Positions 36,981 to 49,760 of a stretch of DNA of 64,000 bases are shown piece by piece (position 1 is the stretch's first letter; every line of letters begins with the position of its first letter). This stretch comes from Channa striata (Eukaryota; Chordata; Actinopteri; Anabantiformes; Channidae), in the NCBI GenBank assembly GCA_033026295.1, contig CM065181.1:9209001-9273000 (forward strand), in the 5' to 3' direction. The notes below the pieces were generated by a model. The model saw only the letters and a program-made list of their open reading frames with translations. It was not told where the DNA came from and did not search any database. A program made the position numbers and the translations under genes.

Positions 36981-36994
36981 CCACAAGGGGGCGT
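36981..36994 (+). promoter_or_regulatory. CTCF-like site, plus orientation
   Basis: CCACAAGGGGGCGT closely matches the CTCF core (CCASYAGRKGGCRS), differing at the fifth position and at the last. It stands out in very AT-rich DNA. Confidence 0.45.
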
Positions 36995-37164
36995 AAAAGT
37001 CTTAGTTTTGCAAAAAATAAAGTTTTATACCTCTCACAAGTGGAACCTCTGTGCACAAAATGGAAAGTTGCAGCTCTGTAAGTCCCTTTGTCAATTTACT
37101 GAATAAAAGAAACATAACTGTTATCATTAAATTACTTTGCATTGAAAAAACATAACCGCAGTCC

Positions 37165-37318
37165 TAAGCTTGAGGGGCCAGCAGTGTGGAGAGTTGCTGA
37201 CAGTTTTTCATTTTTTCAGCATGAGAAACAGCCCTAGATTGGATGTCACAGTCTGAGATGGCCGCCTTGATAAAGTTGGTCTGGATCTTTGAGATTGGCA
37301 GCCTTCGCCTTGGAAAAG
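37165..37318 (-). CDS. Possible terminal exon of an unrecognised gene
   Basis: On the minus strand a pyrimidine-rich tract ending TTTTCCAAG (an acceptor-like site at about 37309-37317) is followed by an open frame. It runs RRLPISKIQTNFIKAA, then ISDCDIQSRAVSHAEKMKN, then CQQLSTLLAPQA and a stop at about 37165. Third codon positions are GC-rich in the first half, unlike the AT-rich surroundings. I do not recognise the protein. No upstream exon and no nearby minus-strand AATAAA was found. It may be chance or a conserved non-coding block. Confidence 0.25.
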
Positions 37319-37344
37319 AAAACAGAAAGCCTTTATATAAACAG

Positions 37345-40300
37345 AGGAAAATGACCCTGGCTGAGTGGGAATATAGGCCTGTATGATGTGACCTGGTAAC
37401 TCTGGAATCGTATAAACTCTGATGTGTGTGGCACACACACACTGTGCATGCAAACCATCACCTACTGTGCTCTGATGATGTAAAAATATCTTTATGTAAA
37501 AAATGTAAGTTGAAAAAGAAGAGTCTAAGACTTGTATTAATTTTGTGAACATTACAGTGTATGTGTGCATTCATACAGAAAATGTTCACGTATAATTACA
37601 GGACTATTGTGCCTCTATGTCGTTTTCAGTGCTTGAAGACAATCTCCCTGTTCCCACTCTGTTTCAAGCTATTGTGTCTGCTTCACTAATGGACTCAGTA
37701 TATCTCCTTTTCCTCCCTCTTTCTTCCCCTCCTTTTTTCCTCCTGTATCATATCTATGTATCCCCCTGGGGGATGATTAAAAGGCTTTCTAGATGGGGTG
37801 AGGGGAAAAGAGAGGAGAGAGAAGAGGCGAGGGGGTGGTTGTGGCAGTGGAGAAGAGTGGTCCTTATTACCCCATATGTCTGGACAGAAAAGGGTGGAGT
37901 GGAGGTCCTCTTCCAGTTAATCAATAGAGATACCATGCGTCTGCTCGGTGTGCGTGTCTCCCTGTGTCTCTCTCGCTCTCTTTCCCTGTCTCCTCTTTTC
38001 TCCACCCTCAGACTCTCCCATTAGGGATAATGTGTCTGGTATTGACACCGTGAGGTCTGGCTACTATGACAGAAATACAGTTCTGCTTTGTGAGGTTGAA
38101 CTCCATGTCAAAACTCTGTGGTCAACAACCCAACCTGAGTCACAGACTTGCTGTTCAACTAGGTTGAGTGTGTCTTACTTCCCCCTATCGTTGGCTGTTT
38201 GAGAGTCACCTAAGTGCAGTTCATTTTAAAAGAAGATCTAATTAATATATTTTTTATATCTTTCTAATTACATTTTAGAAGGTCTATGGTGCATAGATTG
38301 CTTTAGATAGCTCATGTCCATCTCAAATGAAAATTATTGAAAAGATATTACAATTAAATTGCATCAACATTTTTCTTTTTCACAGTGTAGAAGTGATATT
38401 TGATGATGTGTGTACTTTTTTATTTCATTAGCCGTAAGTTTCGATTTTCACAAGCTTGTTTCCACATCATTTATGGCTTAAGCTTGTTACAGTAATTGTA
38501 GGTCGTCCTGTTTCAATAAAAAGTTAAAAGTAGAACCTGTGTTTATACTTATACTCTAAATTGATTTTATTTATTTTTGCATTTAATTTTTTATTAGTTT
38601 ACAAGATACATTAGACCCAAAATATCCGTATCCAGTTCGTATTAATAAACACAAAATTAAATCAGTTTGGACTTTACACGGTGACTGTCTGAAGGTAACA
38701 AAGAACAGAGATCTCTTAAGAGTATTGCCAACCAAAAGAAGTTGCAGTTTAACATTCTAAAAGTTTATATTGTTGAGTGTGTTATTAGTGTTTAACTGCT
38801 AACCATTTAGATGTGAATTTGCTGATGGATCCATGGACAATAATAACATAACATAATTACCAAAAGAAAAATTGCATGTGAATATAATTCAGTGATCCTG
38901 TCATACCAGGCCAGACTGACTGGACCAGACCATTGTTGACTAGAACTGGGGGTAACTCTGTTTCCCCATGGCTGCATGAGGGTCGTGTGGGTGTTGCTCT
39001 GCAGGGCCGCAGGGCTTCAGACACAGAGCCAGAAACTTCTGAGAGATGCCTGGGGTAGCTGCGGGGAGAATGGCCTCTGACCTCCCTGACTTAGTAACCC
39101 TCTAGGTCACAGAGGGAGGGGCAGACACTATGGGGTATAGGCTGTAATTGATGTGGGGAGGGAGGTAGGCTTGCAGGGTCTGCTTGACAGGGTGGGAAGG
39201 ATGTAAGGAAAACCTAAGGCCTTGACGAGAAGCTGGAGTGGGAGAGTTGATGAGGACCTCTGGTCTGTGTCAACGGTACTGGTCTGGATACTGTGAGAGC
39301 TAGAGTGCTAGAGATGACAGCAGATCAGAGGCTTAACTGTCCAAACCACAGAGATGTCTAATTAATTGGACTGGCTGGTTAACTAAATGAGACTGAAGAA
39401 CCAAATTATGTCAAAAATAATATTCTATTATATGCAGCAGCTTAAATTTCCTTGCTGGCAAATCCAATGAAAAGACTTTTCAGTCCTATCTGGCAAAGCT
39501 GAGGCGTTTTAGATAAACATCTGTGTCTTGTTTCAAATCCTTTTGTTCCTTCCTTTTATGTATTTGAAGCATTTAAACCTTTGAAAACAATAAATAACCT
39601 AGAGGATGGTCCCAGATATATCCTGCAGTAATCACTAGCATACTTGCTTCAGTCATTTTTCTTGGACTGTGAATCATGAGCTAAACAAGTATTTGCTGTT
39701 ATGATAACACTGATTTATCCATGTACAGACATGCAACTAAATCTGTCTATCCTGTTGTGCTAGTTGTTAATGGAATGAAGTCTTTGCTAGTTTTTTGGCA
39801 GAAAGTCACAGTTGCTCTTTCTTCAGTTAAAGGTCAAAGGGCATGTTGAATTGCTGAGGTCTGGGGAGAAGGTGGGGGGAAACAAGGAAGGCAATGGCTG
39901 ACAGATGTTTACAGAGGTCTGACTGCACAAAAAAGGAGCAAAATGTTGTGTGTATTTGTGTACTTGTGCTCTACCTCATCACCACAACTACGTCCAAAAT
40001 CTCAGTCCAGTCCATTTCTACTGACATGGTGAATGCTCCTCTTTGCTGTCACACAAACACAGCACCCCCTTGTCAGCCCCATTGGCTCCCTACCCTATCC
40101 AGATGGCCCGTATCAATCTCACCAGGGCCCCAAGCCAGGTGAATCCTGTGTGAGTTTCCTAAACCATCAATCCCATTGATTCCTACCTGCCTCAGTATGA
40201 ACTGGTTCCCTGACTGCATCTCTTTCACAGCCACAGGATTCCTCTGAGCTCTGTTTTTGAGACGGTTACTCTCGAGTTACAGGCAACCTGGTGCAGAACG

Positions 40301-43300
40301 TGTCAAAGCTGTTATTTTAGAGAACTTGGGTTGGAAGAGGGAAAATGTGTACAACGTTTTCAAGGGCGAGAGATTCAGAGTTTCCTGTCCACATCACAGC
40401 ACTCTTGAGGATTCTAGTCATGTCACAATGTCAAACAAAAACATGCCTCTGAAAGCTATAAACTTATGCTCAAAGAAAAAAGTTTGAAAGGGTAATAGTG
40501 AAAATTATTGTGACTAATCTGTGCTTTGGGCTGCTGGTCATCCTTAAAATCTGATAAGGAAATCCAACACACAAACTGATATGTTATAACAATATAACAC
40601 TTTTTCATTTGACAGCCTGTTTGCTAATCCAAACGGAAAGTTTGGTACATGGAGTTAAATTTGAGTGTTGATAAATTCAAATAACCTTAAATTGACCAGG
40701 AGTTAGGTGGAAATGGTGAAGTGCATTTTAGCAAGCACACATATTAATAATGATGACCCCTGATTTGCCATGCTTGACTAGGAAAAAACAGATGGTGTTA
40801 TGAGGGAAAAACAATTTGGCTCACTGTGTATGTTTCTCATTCCAAGACTACTGGTTCGTTAGGCCACTGAGACAGTATAGTTTGCATGTTTCCAACCGCT
40901 GTTTTTGACGGTGGAAAATTGTCAAACAAACAAGCAAACAAAACCTTCCTGGAAAAAGTAATGACTCAAGCATCCAGATCTGCTTAAAGCACGGATTTCT
41001 TTACAATTTTTTGTCATGCATTTGACGTTTATTAATTCTTCTCTCGGAGATGGTGAAACAGGACCCCACAGTGAGTGTTGTGAAATGAAATGAAGTGGAA
41101 ACAATGCTTTCCGCTTCCAAAGAAAAATGTAAAACCTGCGATAAAAGTGAAACAAAATTATAATATACACTTGGAGATGTATAAAGAGATAGGGAAGGAT
41201 GTTTCACAAGCCAAGGTAATCCAGAGCATTTGTTTACTGTCCTTACAAGTCTATTTGCAAGTCTATATAATAAGCAGAGACAAAACTTCAAAAGTATTCA
41301 TCCGCAGTTGTTACATGCTGCGACAGTAAAAGCACACCCCTCATCTTTTGTTCAAAGCAGCTGATCCCCATAGCTAATACCCATGATGGAGTGCTCTGTG
41401 TGTCTCTTGGCCTTCATGACTGACACTATTGTCGAAATGGGAGGCAGGGTGTGTGTATGTGTGTGCAGGGGACATGGTGCTGGTTTCACCAGACTGTGAC
41501 TTGTGGAGTGTAACGCGGATGAAGACTCCATCCAATCTGCTGAGTTCATGATCGGAGAGCAGTGAGAGTGACCCCTACCCTCCCCAGACCTCTTGACTCC
41601 ACAGTGTTATCTCTCTTATCTTCAGTCTTCGTCTTCTCCTTCTCTTCTTCTTTTTTACCAAAGCAGTGTGCCCACATGTACAATTACATGCGCAAAGGAC
41701 TTCATACCAACACACCTAGGCCAAACAGTCAATCAGTGTCATCACTGGTTCAAGGGAAGTTTTAGCTTGATGATATATCTGCTGCTGTGGAGGTTTTCGT
41801 CCCTGCAAAGGCTTAAATAAATCACATACAGTGTTGCAGGTATTGACTTTATGCACGAATGTGAACATGCTCACATGCATACACAGAGCTGCATGTATCC
41901 CCACACCTCAGCCACTGCATTAATGCCATTTAGACTAGTATATACGGAGTGTATTTCAACCCTGTCTTTGTTTGTGAATGGTAATGGAGGAGCTCCTAAA
42001 GGGAGATGGAGAGGGAATAAATAGAGGATTTTCAGCTTGTTAAACAGGGCATTAGAGGGCTTGTGACTGGGAGTTGTAAGCTATAAAACTCAACAGTTCT
42101 GCTGTACTCATGTTTTAGTGCATTGGCTCATGGGCTGACAGCTTTGCTGTTTGGGTGTCGTTTTGGGCCATGCCTTGGGGCATGCTTTATGCTGCTCATT
42201 TGGCACAGGGGCACTTTCAGGACCCACCAGAGGAAGATTTAGGGAGAAACGCAGTCCCACATGGAGACCAGCTCCCTTGCACTAATCAGAGGGAAATAAA
42301 ACAGTGGGCAGAGGAGGAATGTAAAATACATACTGTAACCACTAGCTAATTGGGTTACGACTAGAGATTATTTGCTATAAAGTTTCTGAGAAACAGGCAG
42401 ACATGTTTGAAATCTGAATATTTAAAAAAGGGAAAGGCATACATGTGAGTCTTCCTGCATGCACACACACATTTACTATATTACTTCATGAAGCCTGGAG
42501 GTAATTTTAGGTAAGCTTAAATGATCTAGGCTGCCATAATGTTGTCCTCATGCTGACATATTTTCATATTTTCAGTGAAGTATTCGTCTTGTCTGTTCCC
42601 CATCTACTGTAGCACCGAGCCATCTGGAATAACAACCTCATTTTAAGCTGCAGAACCAGAGAGGAAAACCAGATGAAGGAAAGAAAAAGAAGAAGAGGGG
42701 AAAAGAGAGCTGTACAAAAGGCTCGCTGCTCTCTGCTTGTGTCTGCGGTGGAACATTCCCACTCAGCAGTTCTGACAAGAAATCCCTGGTTTTGTCCACG
42801 CTGTATATCATTTTTATTACTCCAAAGGTCACTGCCATAAGAGTACAACATTACAGTCATTAGCTTGATCTCATTCAACTGATATATCACGGCATAAAAT
42901 TAAAAGAATATATCAATTATAGTAGCATATGACAAGGAGGATGTCCTTTTGTGAGCAGCAACTGCATGCGATCTGAGTGAAATGTATCTATGAGGAACAG
43001 TGCCCGGGCAACCATTCTTAACCCTCTGAGCATTCAGGCAAGGCATTCAAAGAATCTGTGGACCGTCATGGTGTATGAACAGCCTCCTGGCTGCTTTTGC
43101 CAGTGGACAAAACAATCAGTGGGCAACACATGACAGACAGAGGTGAGGACATTCAGCAGAGCAGTCTATTCTCTACAGTGTTTGATTGGCATAAACTGAA
43201 GATGAGAGGAGTAAAACAAAGGCTATGAACATTTTTCTTTGTTATTACCAGTTTAAATAAATGGTCCTACCATCAGGCAATCAACCTGACACATGAAGAG

Positions 43301-46300
43301 GAAAAGCTTTTTTAAAAAAAAGCTTTGTTTGAGTTAAAATTATTCTAGAGACTTTTGACAGCACGGTAAAGCGATAAACTAATATTATGATAATTTGAGT
43401 GGAGTACTACTACTCTGCAGTATCAGCAGGCATGTTTAACACTTTAATTTGTTTTGCTCCTGGTGTGATTTTCTTTCCCAATCTCTGAAAATGTCACCAT
43501 TTGACCCCAGTTCAGAACATCAGACACAAACCAGTGAGAGAGAGAGACAGAGAGTAATCATAGCTCAGAAGATACAAGAAAGAAGAGAGAGGTTCCGTCT
43601 ACGATGATACAGTCATCTGTCATAATGCATGTCACAATGATATGGTTCAACGGTTCCAATTTCCCCATCTGCTGCATCTGTTTGTGTGGGTGTAAAGTGT
43701 GTGTGAATGAACAGACATGTGAGCCGATCTGTCTGTGTACACTCTATGTGCACTGGCCTGGTCTCAAAGCATATGAGGGTATAAAATTACTGGTACTTTA
43801 ATTTCAGTGATGTAAGGTGAATATAAAACTACGACATAGGTTTAATGACTTACTTGTGTAAAAATTCAAATGTATTATTAGAAATATTTAATTCTTAAAT
43901 TATAATGAAGAATTCCGGCAACTTTTTAAACTGCATTTAGGATTGTAGCTCTATAGCTTGTTAAGATATAGTTAATTTGTACCAATTTGTTAATTAAGTT
44001 AGGAATAGGTATTAATTAAATTATTGTAGTGAAGTAAAAAGTACTATATTTAGCTCCTAAATGGCAGTATATAAGTACATGTACTTGGTTATTCTCTGCT
44101 TAATTCATATGACCAGTGCTCGAAGACATCTCAAGATAACGGACTTAAAGGATAAGGTTGGGCATCAACATTTACTAATTTATCTACAGTCTCTGTACAG
44201 ATGCTAAAAGCAACAATGAATCTCCACTATTCATGTTCATCCCACATCTATCTAAAACCTCAATTATTACCAATTAAAGTAGACTGATTGTTAGTTTGAG
44301 CGTTTGTCTGGTGACTGTGGATAAAATTATCAATTTAAATCAGAACACTCCAAGTAAAGTAAATTTAAAGCATTAATATTTTACATTAGTACAGGACGTA
44401 TCCTGGATTTCACATAATGACAGCTTGGATCTGTTCCTGTAGCCCTGAACAGGACAACCCTATGTGCTCCAGTGGAACTGCTAAGAGGCCATAGGTCATA
44501 ATGTGGGCACTGGGCAGCTTCCAGTTGTATGCGAATGTGATCTGGGTGTTCCTGAATCAGCGGTGGCCTTTCTGTGATCCCTCTCTGAATAAATACAGTG
44601 TAAATTAGAAACAAAATGACAGAGTGACAGTGATCAAGCATGCACAGAACCAGAAAGATGGTAAAATGTACCCAACCCTTTCAAATAAATCTTCTTCTTC
44701 TACTTCTTTACACATAATGATTTGTAGTAGCTATGATATAGATTCTAGCAGTGATGTGCCCACATTCATTGTGTGTTTATTTTCAAATCAGACCCCAGTC
44801 CTCCCACGCAGTACAAGTGCCCAAATAGAGCTCACGTCTCACTGGTCTATACATGCAGGCGCTCCAATCAAAAATGCTGCATTGTGCGGCATGAACCAAT
44901 AGAGACAGAATACACCGTATACAGAAGAGCCAGAAGTGTTTTTCAGTTGACAGACACTTCATCATTATTCACAAGACAAGCCTTTGTTTCCTTTGTTTTA
45001 GTGACCATGTTAAATTAGCTCAAAACAGATGGGTGCTGTCTTGTTGCCAAGCCGTTTTTATGAGAGCTATTTGTGTGTCCCCTGCATGTTTGTGTGTGTG
45101 TGTGTAGGTAAGTGAGACAGGTTTTATTCATGCGCTGATGTCCTATGTATGTGTGTGTGGCTAATTACAGCTAAGATGTATGCGCAAATCTGCCTTTCCT
45201 ATTTGGCGGTCTAACTGTCCAGCTGTCGTATCTGCAGATGTACGCGCATGTGTGTATCTGTGTTCTGTTGTGCAGATGTCCTAGGGTTGTTGTAGTGCCA
45301 GCAACAAGGGCTTCTGGGGAGCAAAGCGGAGGGAATGACGGGCAGGGGATTGGCACGGTCATGGGGTGCAATCCACAGGGAGTGAAGTTGTGTGTCACAG
45401 CCTACGTGCACATTGTTGTCCAGCAAAAGGTGTCGATGGTGTGGTATTCCACGTTCAACATGTCTGCGTGCATGTTCTTTGTCAAATATGCTGTTTGTGC
45501 ATGCGTGTTCCAAACCTGATCTCGAATGATGTCATGTGCAGCTGCTGTGCGGCTGACAGACAGTTTCCGCACCAAAACATGGGGCCCTATGGTCAGCCTG
45601 TCAGGCCGACTGACAGGTGAATGACACCAATGAGAGCCAGCCGTCCCTCCCCCTAGGAGCCAGGCACTGAGTGACAGCCAGTAAGCAGCCAGAAAGAGTG
45701 TCCCTGAACCTGAAAGTAATCTCTTTTACTTACTCCTTCTCCTTTCCTGCACAGCTCCTCACTCTTTTCTGCTTCTTTTAGGCCTCCCTTTCCTTTGCCT
45801 ATCTTTGGCTCACTCTCATCTTCTCAGCCTCTTTTCAAACTGGTCCATTTATTTTTTCCCCTTTCTCACTGTGGATGTTGTTCACTTCCACTGAAGGCCT
45901 CTGTCTTTTTTCACTGTCGCTTCTCCTCCCCTCTCTTTTTACCTTTCACTCTGTCTGTCACTGCTCTGTGCTGTTTTCTATCACCCTGTCACTGAGTTTG
46001 AAGGAGCAACGTTACCACCTCTCAGTTAAAAAAAGGCATGAAAAGTGTTTTGAACCAAGTCAAAATGGACACAGGTTTGTGTGAGAAGGACTTCAGATGC
46101 ATGCGTGTGTGTGTTTGAGAGAGCGAATGTTTACTTCTCTCTGTCCACACTGGGCATAAATCCTGTGCCCTCTTTCCACAGACACACCACTTAGTGAAGG
46201 TTTTCCCGGAGAATCACATTTTTGAAACATTACATGAGCACTGTGATGCCCAAAAGGGTTTAGAAGTCTCATGCCTCCTCTGTTCCAGCCAGACAAACCA

Positions 46301-48640
46301 ACAATGAGCCCACCCAAGTGCCTTTCAGCCTGGCACTTTGCCCAAGGCCCAAACACTGGTCTGACCCTGTAACCGCAGGCCCATTGCTCTGACATCCTTC
46401 GCACCCATTGACCTTTCACCTCTTGACCATTGCCCCAATGCTCCCACCGACTCTTTTTTTTTTTTTTTTTGCCACCTCATCCAAACACACCACCCACACT
46501 TGTCATCAACACATAAAGTGTACGTACAAATTCTAGAAAAGTTTATTCTTTTACATGTGCAGTGAATATGTCTTTGTACACGTACATGCATGTGTTAGTG
46601 GGAAAAGGGTTTCCAGCAGTGCTTAATGATGCATAATAGAATGTCTGGTCATGAAAGAAAATCTGCTTTAGTTTCTCTTCCTTCTTTGCAAACTACTCTT
46701 CAACTTTACTTCCCAACCTCTTTATCTCAATGTTTATGTCTCATTTGTCCATCACATCCTTTCAGTGCATCTTCATCTGGTGGCATATCACTCGCTCAGT
46801 CAGTCAATCCCTGAGCTTTGCATGTGTTGATGTGTCTTTCACTGTGTGTTTCTGTCTAATTCTTTGTTGAATTTCTCTGTGTGCCTTCCCTTTGCCTTGT
46901 GAGAAACTCTTGAGGGCCTTTGTTATGAGCTTGAGTCACTTCCATGGTGACCAGCGTTGACTGACAGCTCCTAAAGAGGTCATGGCAGGGGCTGTGAAAA
47001 ACATGAAGGAATGTTTGTGTCCGTGTAAAATGAAGAGGGTGCCTGTGTGTTTGTGGATGCATTTTTACATCTGAGCATGTGCACACATACATGTGTGAGT
47101 GGTTTCTGCCTCTCACATGGGTTCATTTTTCTTGTCAAAGGGTTACTGTGATGTTTATCTCAGTGACATAGACAAATAAACCAGCAGAGTCAATCTAAGC
47201 TGGGCAATCAGTGCAGAACTTTCTGCAACGATTCCGCAAGTCTGTTTGTTTATCCTCTGTGTTTCCTTTTGAACCCTCCACCCCACCCCAAATACACACT
47301 CATATATGAACTTACATAACCCAAAAACAAAGAAGGAAGCATATAAGACAGTGTGTTTGTGTGGTAGAGGAAGAAGAACATGACCAGAAAGTGTAAATAG
47401 TGCTAAATAGACAACCATGACATCTAAAAGTTTCATCTGGTGACCACTGATGGTTTTCATCCAAAATCAGGTCACCATGTAGCCCTGTGGCTGAGGTTAT
47501 TTCAGTCCTGCTCAACTCTCTTCCAAACAGAAAACCTTGCAGGCGCTATCTTGGAAATCTGACGAAGCAGAAGGAAGCTTTTATGTGAGTATTTTGTTGT
47601 AATTATTTCAATCCTCAAAATGCTCAAAACAGCAAAAGACTATGCTCTGCACTTTATCTTGGCTGGATTTTTCCGTAGAACAGGCCTCATTATTCTCTGT
47701 CAGCCATTAGAGTCGAATATCTGAGCAGCGATTTTAATCAAAGTGATAACATCAATTGCTGTGTGGAATGGAAAACAGAATTGTTGAAATGAAAGGCTGA
47801 GTTATAACTACCTTAAGTGGACAGAATGATAACAAGAGCTGGGACAGGACGTGGTCAAATGTTGACCTTTTGACTGACCGGAGCTCCACAATGTGATGGA
47901 CAAACGTGATGGAGTTTTGGAGCTCAAGAATGCTAGGTTGAGTTTGAACTGAAGACCTGTTTCGTTTTCCACATTTCTCCTGCAAAGTCTAGACGATAGA
48001 AATATATCTCCATATACCTTGTATTAACCCAAGTCAAACATCAACACCTTGGCAGTCCGAAACTCAAAGCCATACAATAACACAACCTACAGACATTCCA
48101 TAGCACCCAGTGAGAGGGCTTGAACTATTGCAAAAACATTTACCATATAGGAAAACCCCAGAAAATAGAAGTGAATGGCATTTGATATTTTTAAGAATAT
48201 TACTCTTCAAATGATGTGCAGTTGAGAATAAAACTATGTATTTACCTCCTCTTACTTTAGGCTTTCAAACCACTTTACCAAAATACCCAGCTGTCGAAAG
48301 AGCGGATTGTTCTGCGGTAAATGGCTGACAATCAAAGTGGTCATATGCCTTAGAAAAGCAGCAAGAAAAACCATCATGAACTGGCAGCGGTAACAGCACA
48401 CTGCAGATTGGTGGTCATTTACTTCAGTGTTCCAGTGTTTTGGTTTTCAGTGGGAACCTCCATAATTTGGAAGTAATAGAGGAGAGAACGCAGATGGGCA
48501 AGCATGCTAAAAAGAGATATAGTCGTGTTATTTATACTTTTCGGTCGCCTTGTTATTCAGCAGACGTGCTTTGAAAAGATCCAGCACTATGATTTGGACA
48601 GAGATGGAGTGAGTGACCAAAGGGGAAAAAAACGATGAGT
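37345..48640. other. Gene desert, left part
   Basis: No coding exon was recognised. The sequence has scattered CT/GT-rich patches, a T-run at 46448-46470 and locally GC-richer blocks. The best block is at 45.55-45.68 kb, listed separately. Open frames here are short and lack family motifs. Confidence 0.5.
45550..45680. promoter_or_regulatory. Candidate enhancer with clustered TGACAG sites
   Basis: TGACAG or its complement occurs at 45554-45559, 45598-45603 (as CTGTCA), 45611-45616 and 45672-45677, with a TGACAC at 45623. This is the MEIS/PREP/TGIF core motif. The stretch is GC-richer than its surroundings and non-coding. Enhancer function is inferred from motif density and the HoxA-linked setting. 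Confidence 0.3.
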
Positions 48641-48830
48641 GTCACGGTTTCTTGAAAGTGACAGCCTGTTGCCCCATCTCTCTGAGCTATCAATCTCCGG
48701 GGCATTCTAATTATCCATAATTAGTCATAATTGGATTTGATTGGCTTTGATTGGCTGTAATTGGGCCGATGGGCTAATCTGATTCAAGATCAGAGGACTA
48801 GCGATCCTGTGTGGTTTGTGAGTGAGTATT
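48640..48830. promoter_or_regulatory. Candidate enhancer with 10-bp-phased homeodomain sites
   Basis: Six consecutive 10-bp units share an A-A-T-T or G-A-T-T core at the same place: TAATTA (48708), TAATTA (48718), TAATTG (48728), TGATTG (48738), TGATTG (48748) and TAATTG (48758). The last four also spell ATTGG, an inverted CCAAT box. The flanks (CTATCAATCTCCGGGGCATT and GGGCTAATCTGATTCAAG) look like typical conserved non-coding sequence. Confidence 0.45.
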
Positions 48831-49036
48831 CCCTCACCCCTCTGTTGACCCGAGATGAACACATCAAACGTATTTGTTTGTAACACAGCTGATTGCTACC
48901 AGTCAAGATTTATGTTTATGTTGTTACAACTTCCCTAACAATGTTGTGAGTTTATGAGAATTGAAATCAGAACTTCCTGTGTACAAATACATTCCTGCTG
49001 GTCATGTGTGTACATAATACCTGTAAGTGCATTCAT

Positions 49037-49041
<5 letters not shown>

Positions 49042-49086
<45 letters not shown>
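49042..49086. repeat. (CA)n microsatellite
   Basis: An uninterrupted CA tract of about 45 bp. Confidence 0.95.
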
Positions 49087-49088
<2 letters not shown>

Positions 49089-49439
49089 GCATATGTGGGA
49101 CAGCCTTTAGATAATCTAAAAGGGTGTGAGATGGCAGGAGAGATCATAAGTAAACAGTAATGTAATACAGCACTAATTTAAATCACGTTTTCTTGCCCAG
49201 AGCAGCTGAATTCCTAATTGCGCATGAAGCTGTCCAGAACTCAAGCTGAATTAAAATATCCCGAACAGAAAGAGAAAAGTGACTGTGCAGCATTTTGATT
49301 CGGTCTGACGAGGGACTTTGAGAGGAGAGAGGGGAGGGAGGAGATGTGTTTGTGTTGGAGAGAAAAAAAATCCCTCCTGCCCCTTTTTTACTTTCTTGCT
49401 CTGGCTGTCTTGTATTTCTGATCTTGATCTACCCGGTGG

Positions 49440-49760
49440 CTTGACAGGCAGATGGAAGCGATTATACTGTAATAATAAACCATGGGAGGAAACCATGGGA
49501 GAGACAGCGAGATGACAGAGAAGGAGGAGGAGAAGGCGAGATCCTCGGTGCGCTCACGGGCCAGCACACGTGTCGATCGAGCCCACAGATCAGCGCCTGT
49601 GCTCATTTCCATCACCTTGATGGCTCAGACCTACATCGCACCATTGGGAAAGGCATCAGCAATATGGCCTGTTTACCCAAGCCATGCAATTGCTTTCCCA
49701 GAGATGTGAGCTCTTTGATCAGTGCTTGATTAGACCTGATTCAGAGTGCAGATGTTTCAC
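49440..49760. promoter_or_regulatory. Candidate conserved non-coding element
   Basis: This GC-balanced, low-repeat block has CpGs (GGTGCGCTCACGGGCC, CACGTGTCGATCGAGCC) and AT cores (AAGCCATGCAATTGC, GATCAGTGCTTGATTAG) and no credible reading frame. It also carries a direct repeat AAACCATGGGAG at 49478 and 49491. It resembles vertebrate enhancers in composition; conservation was not tested. Confidence 0.3.
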
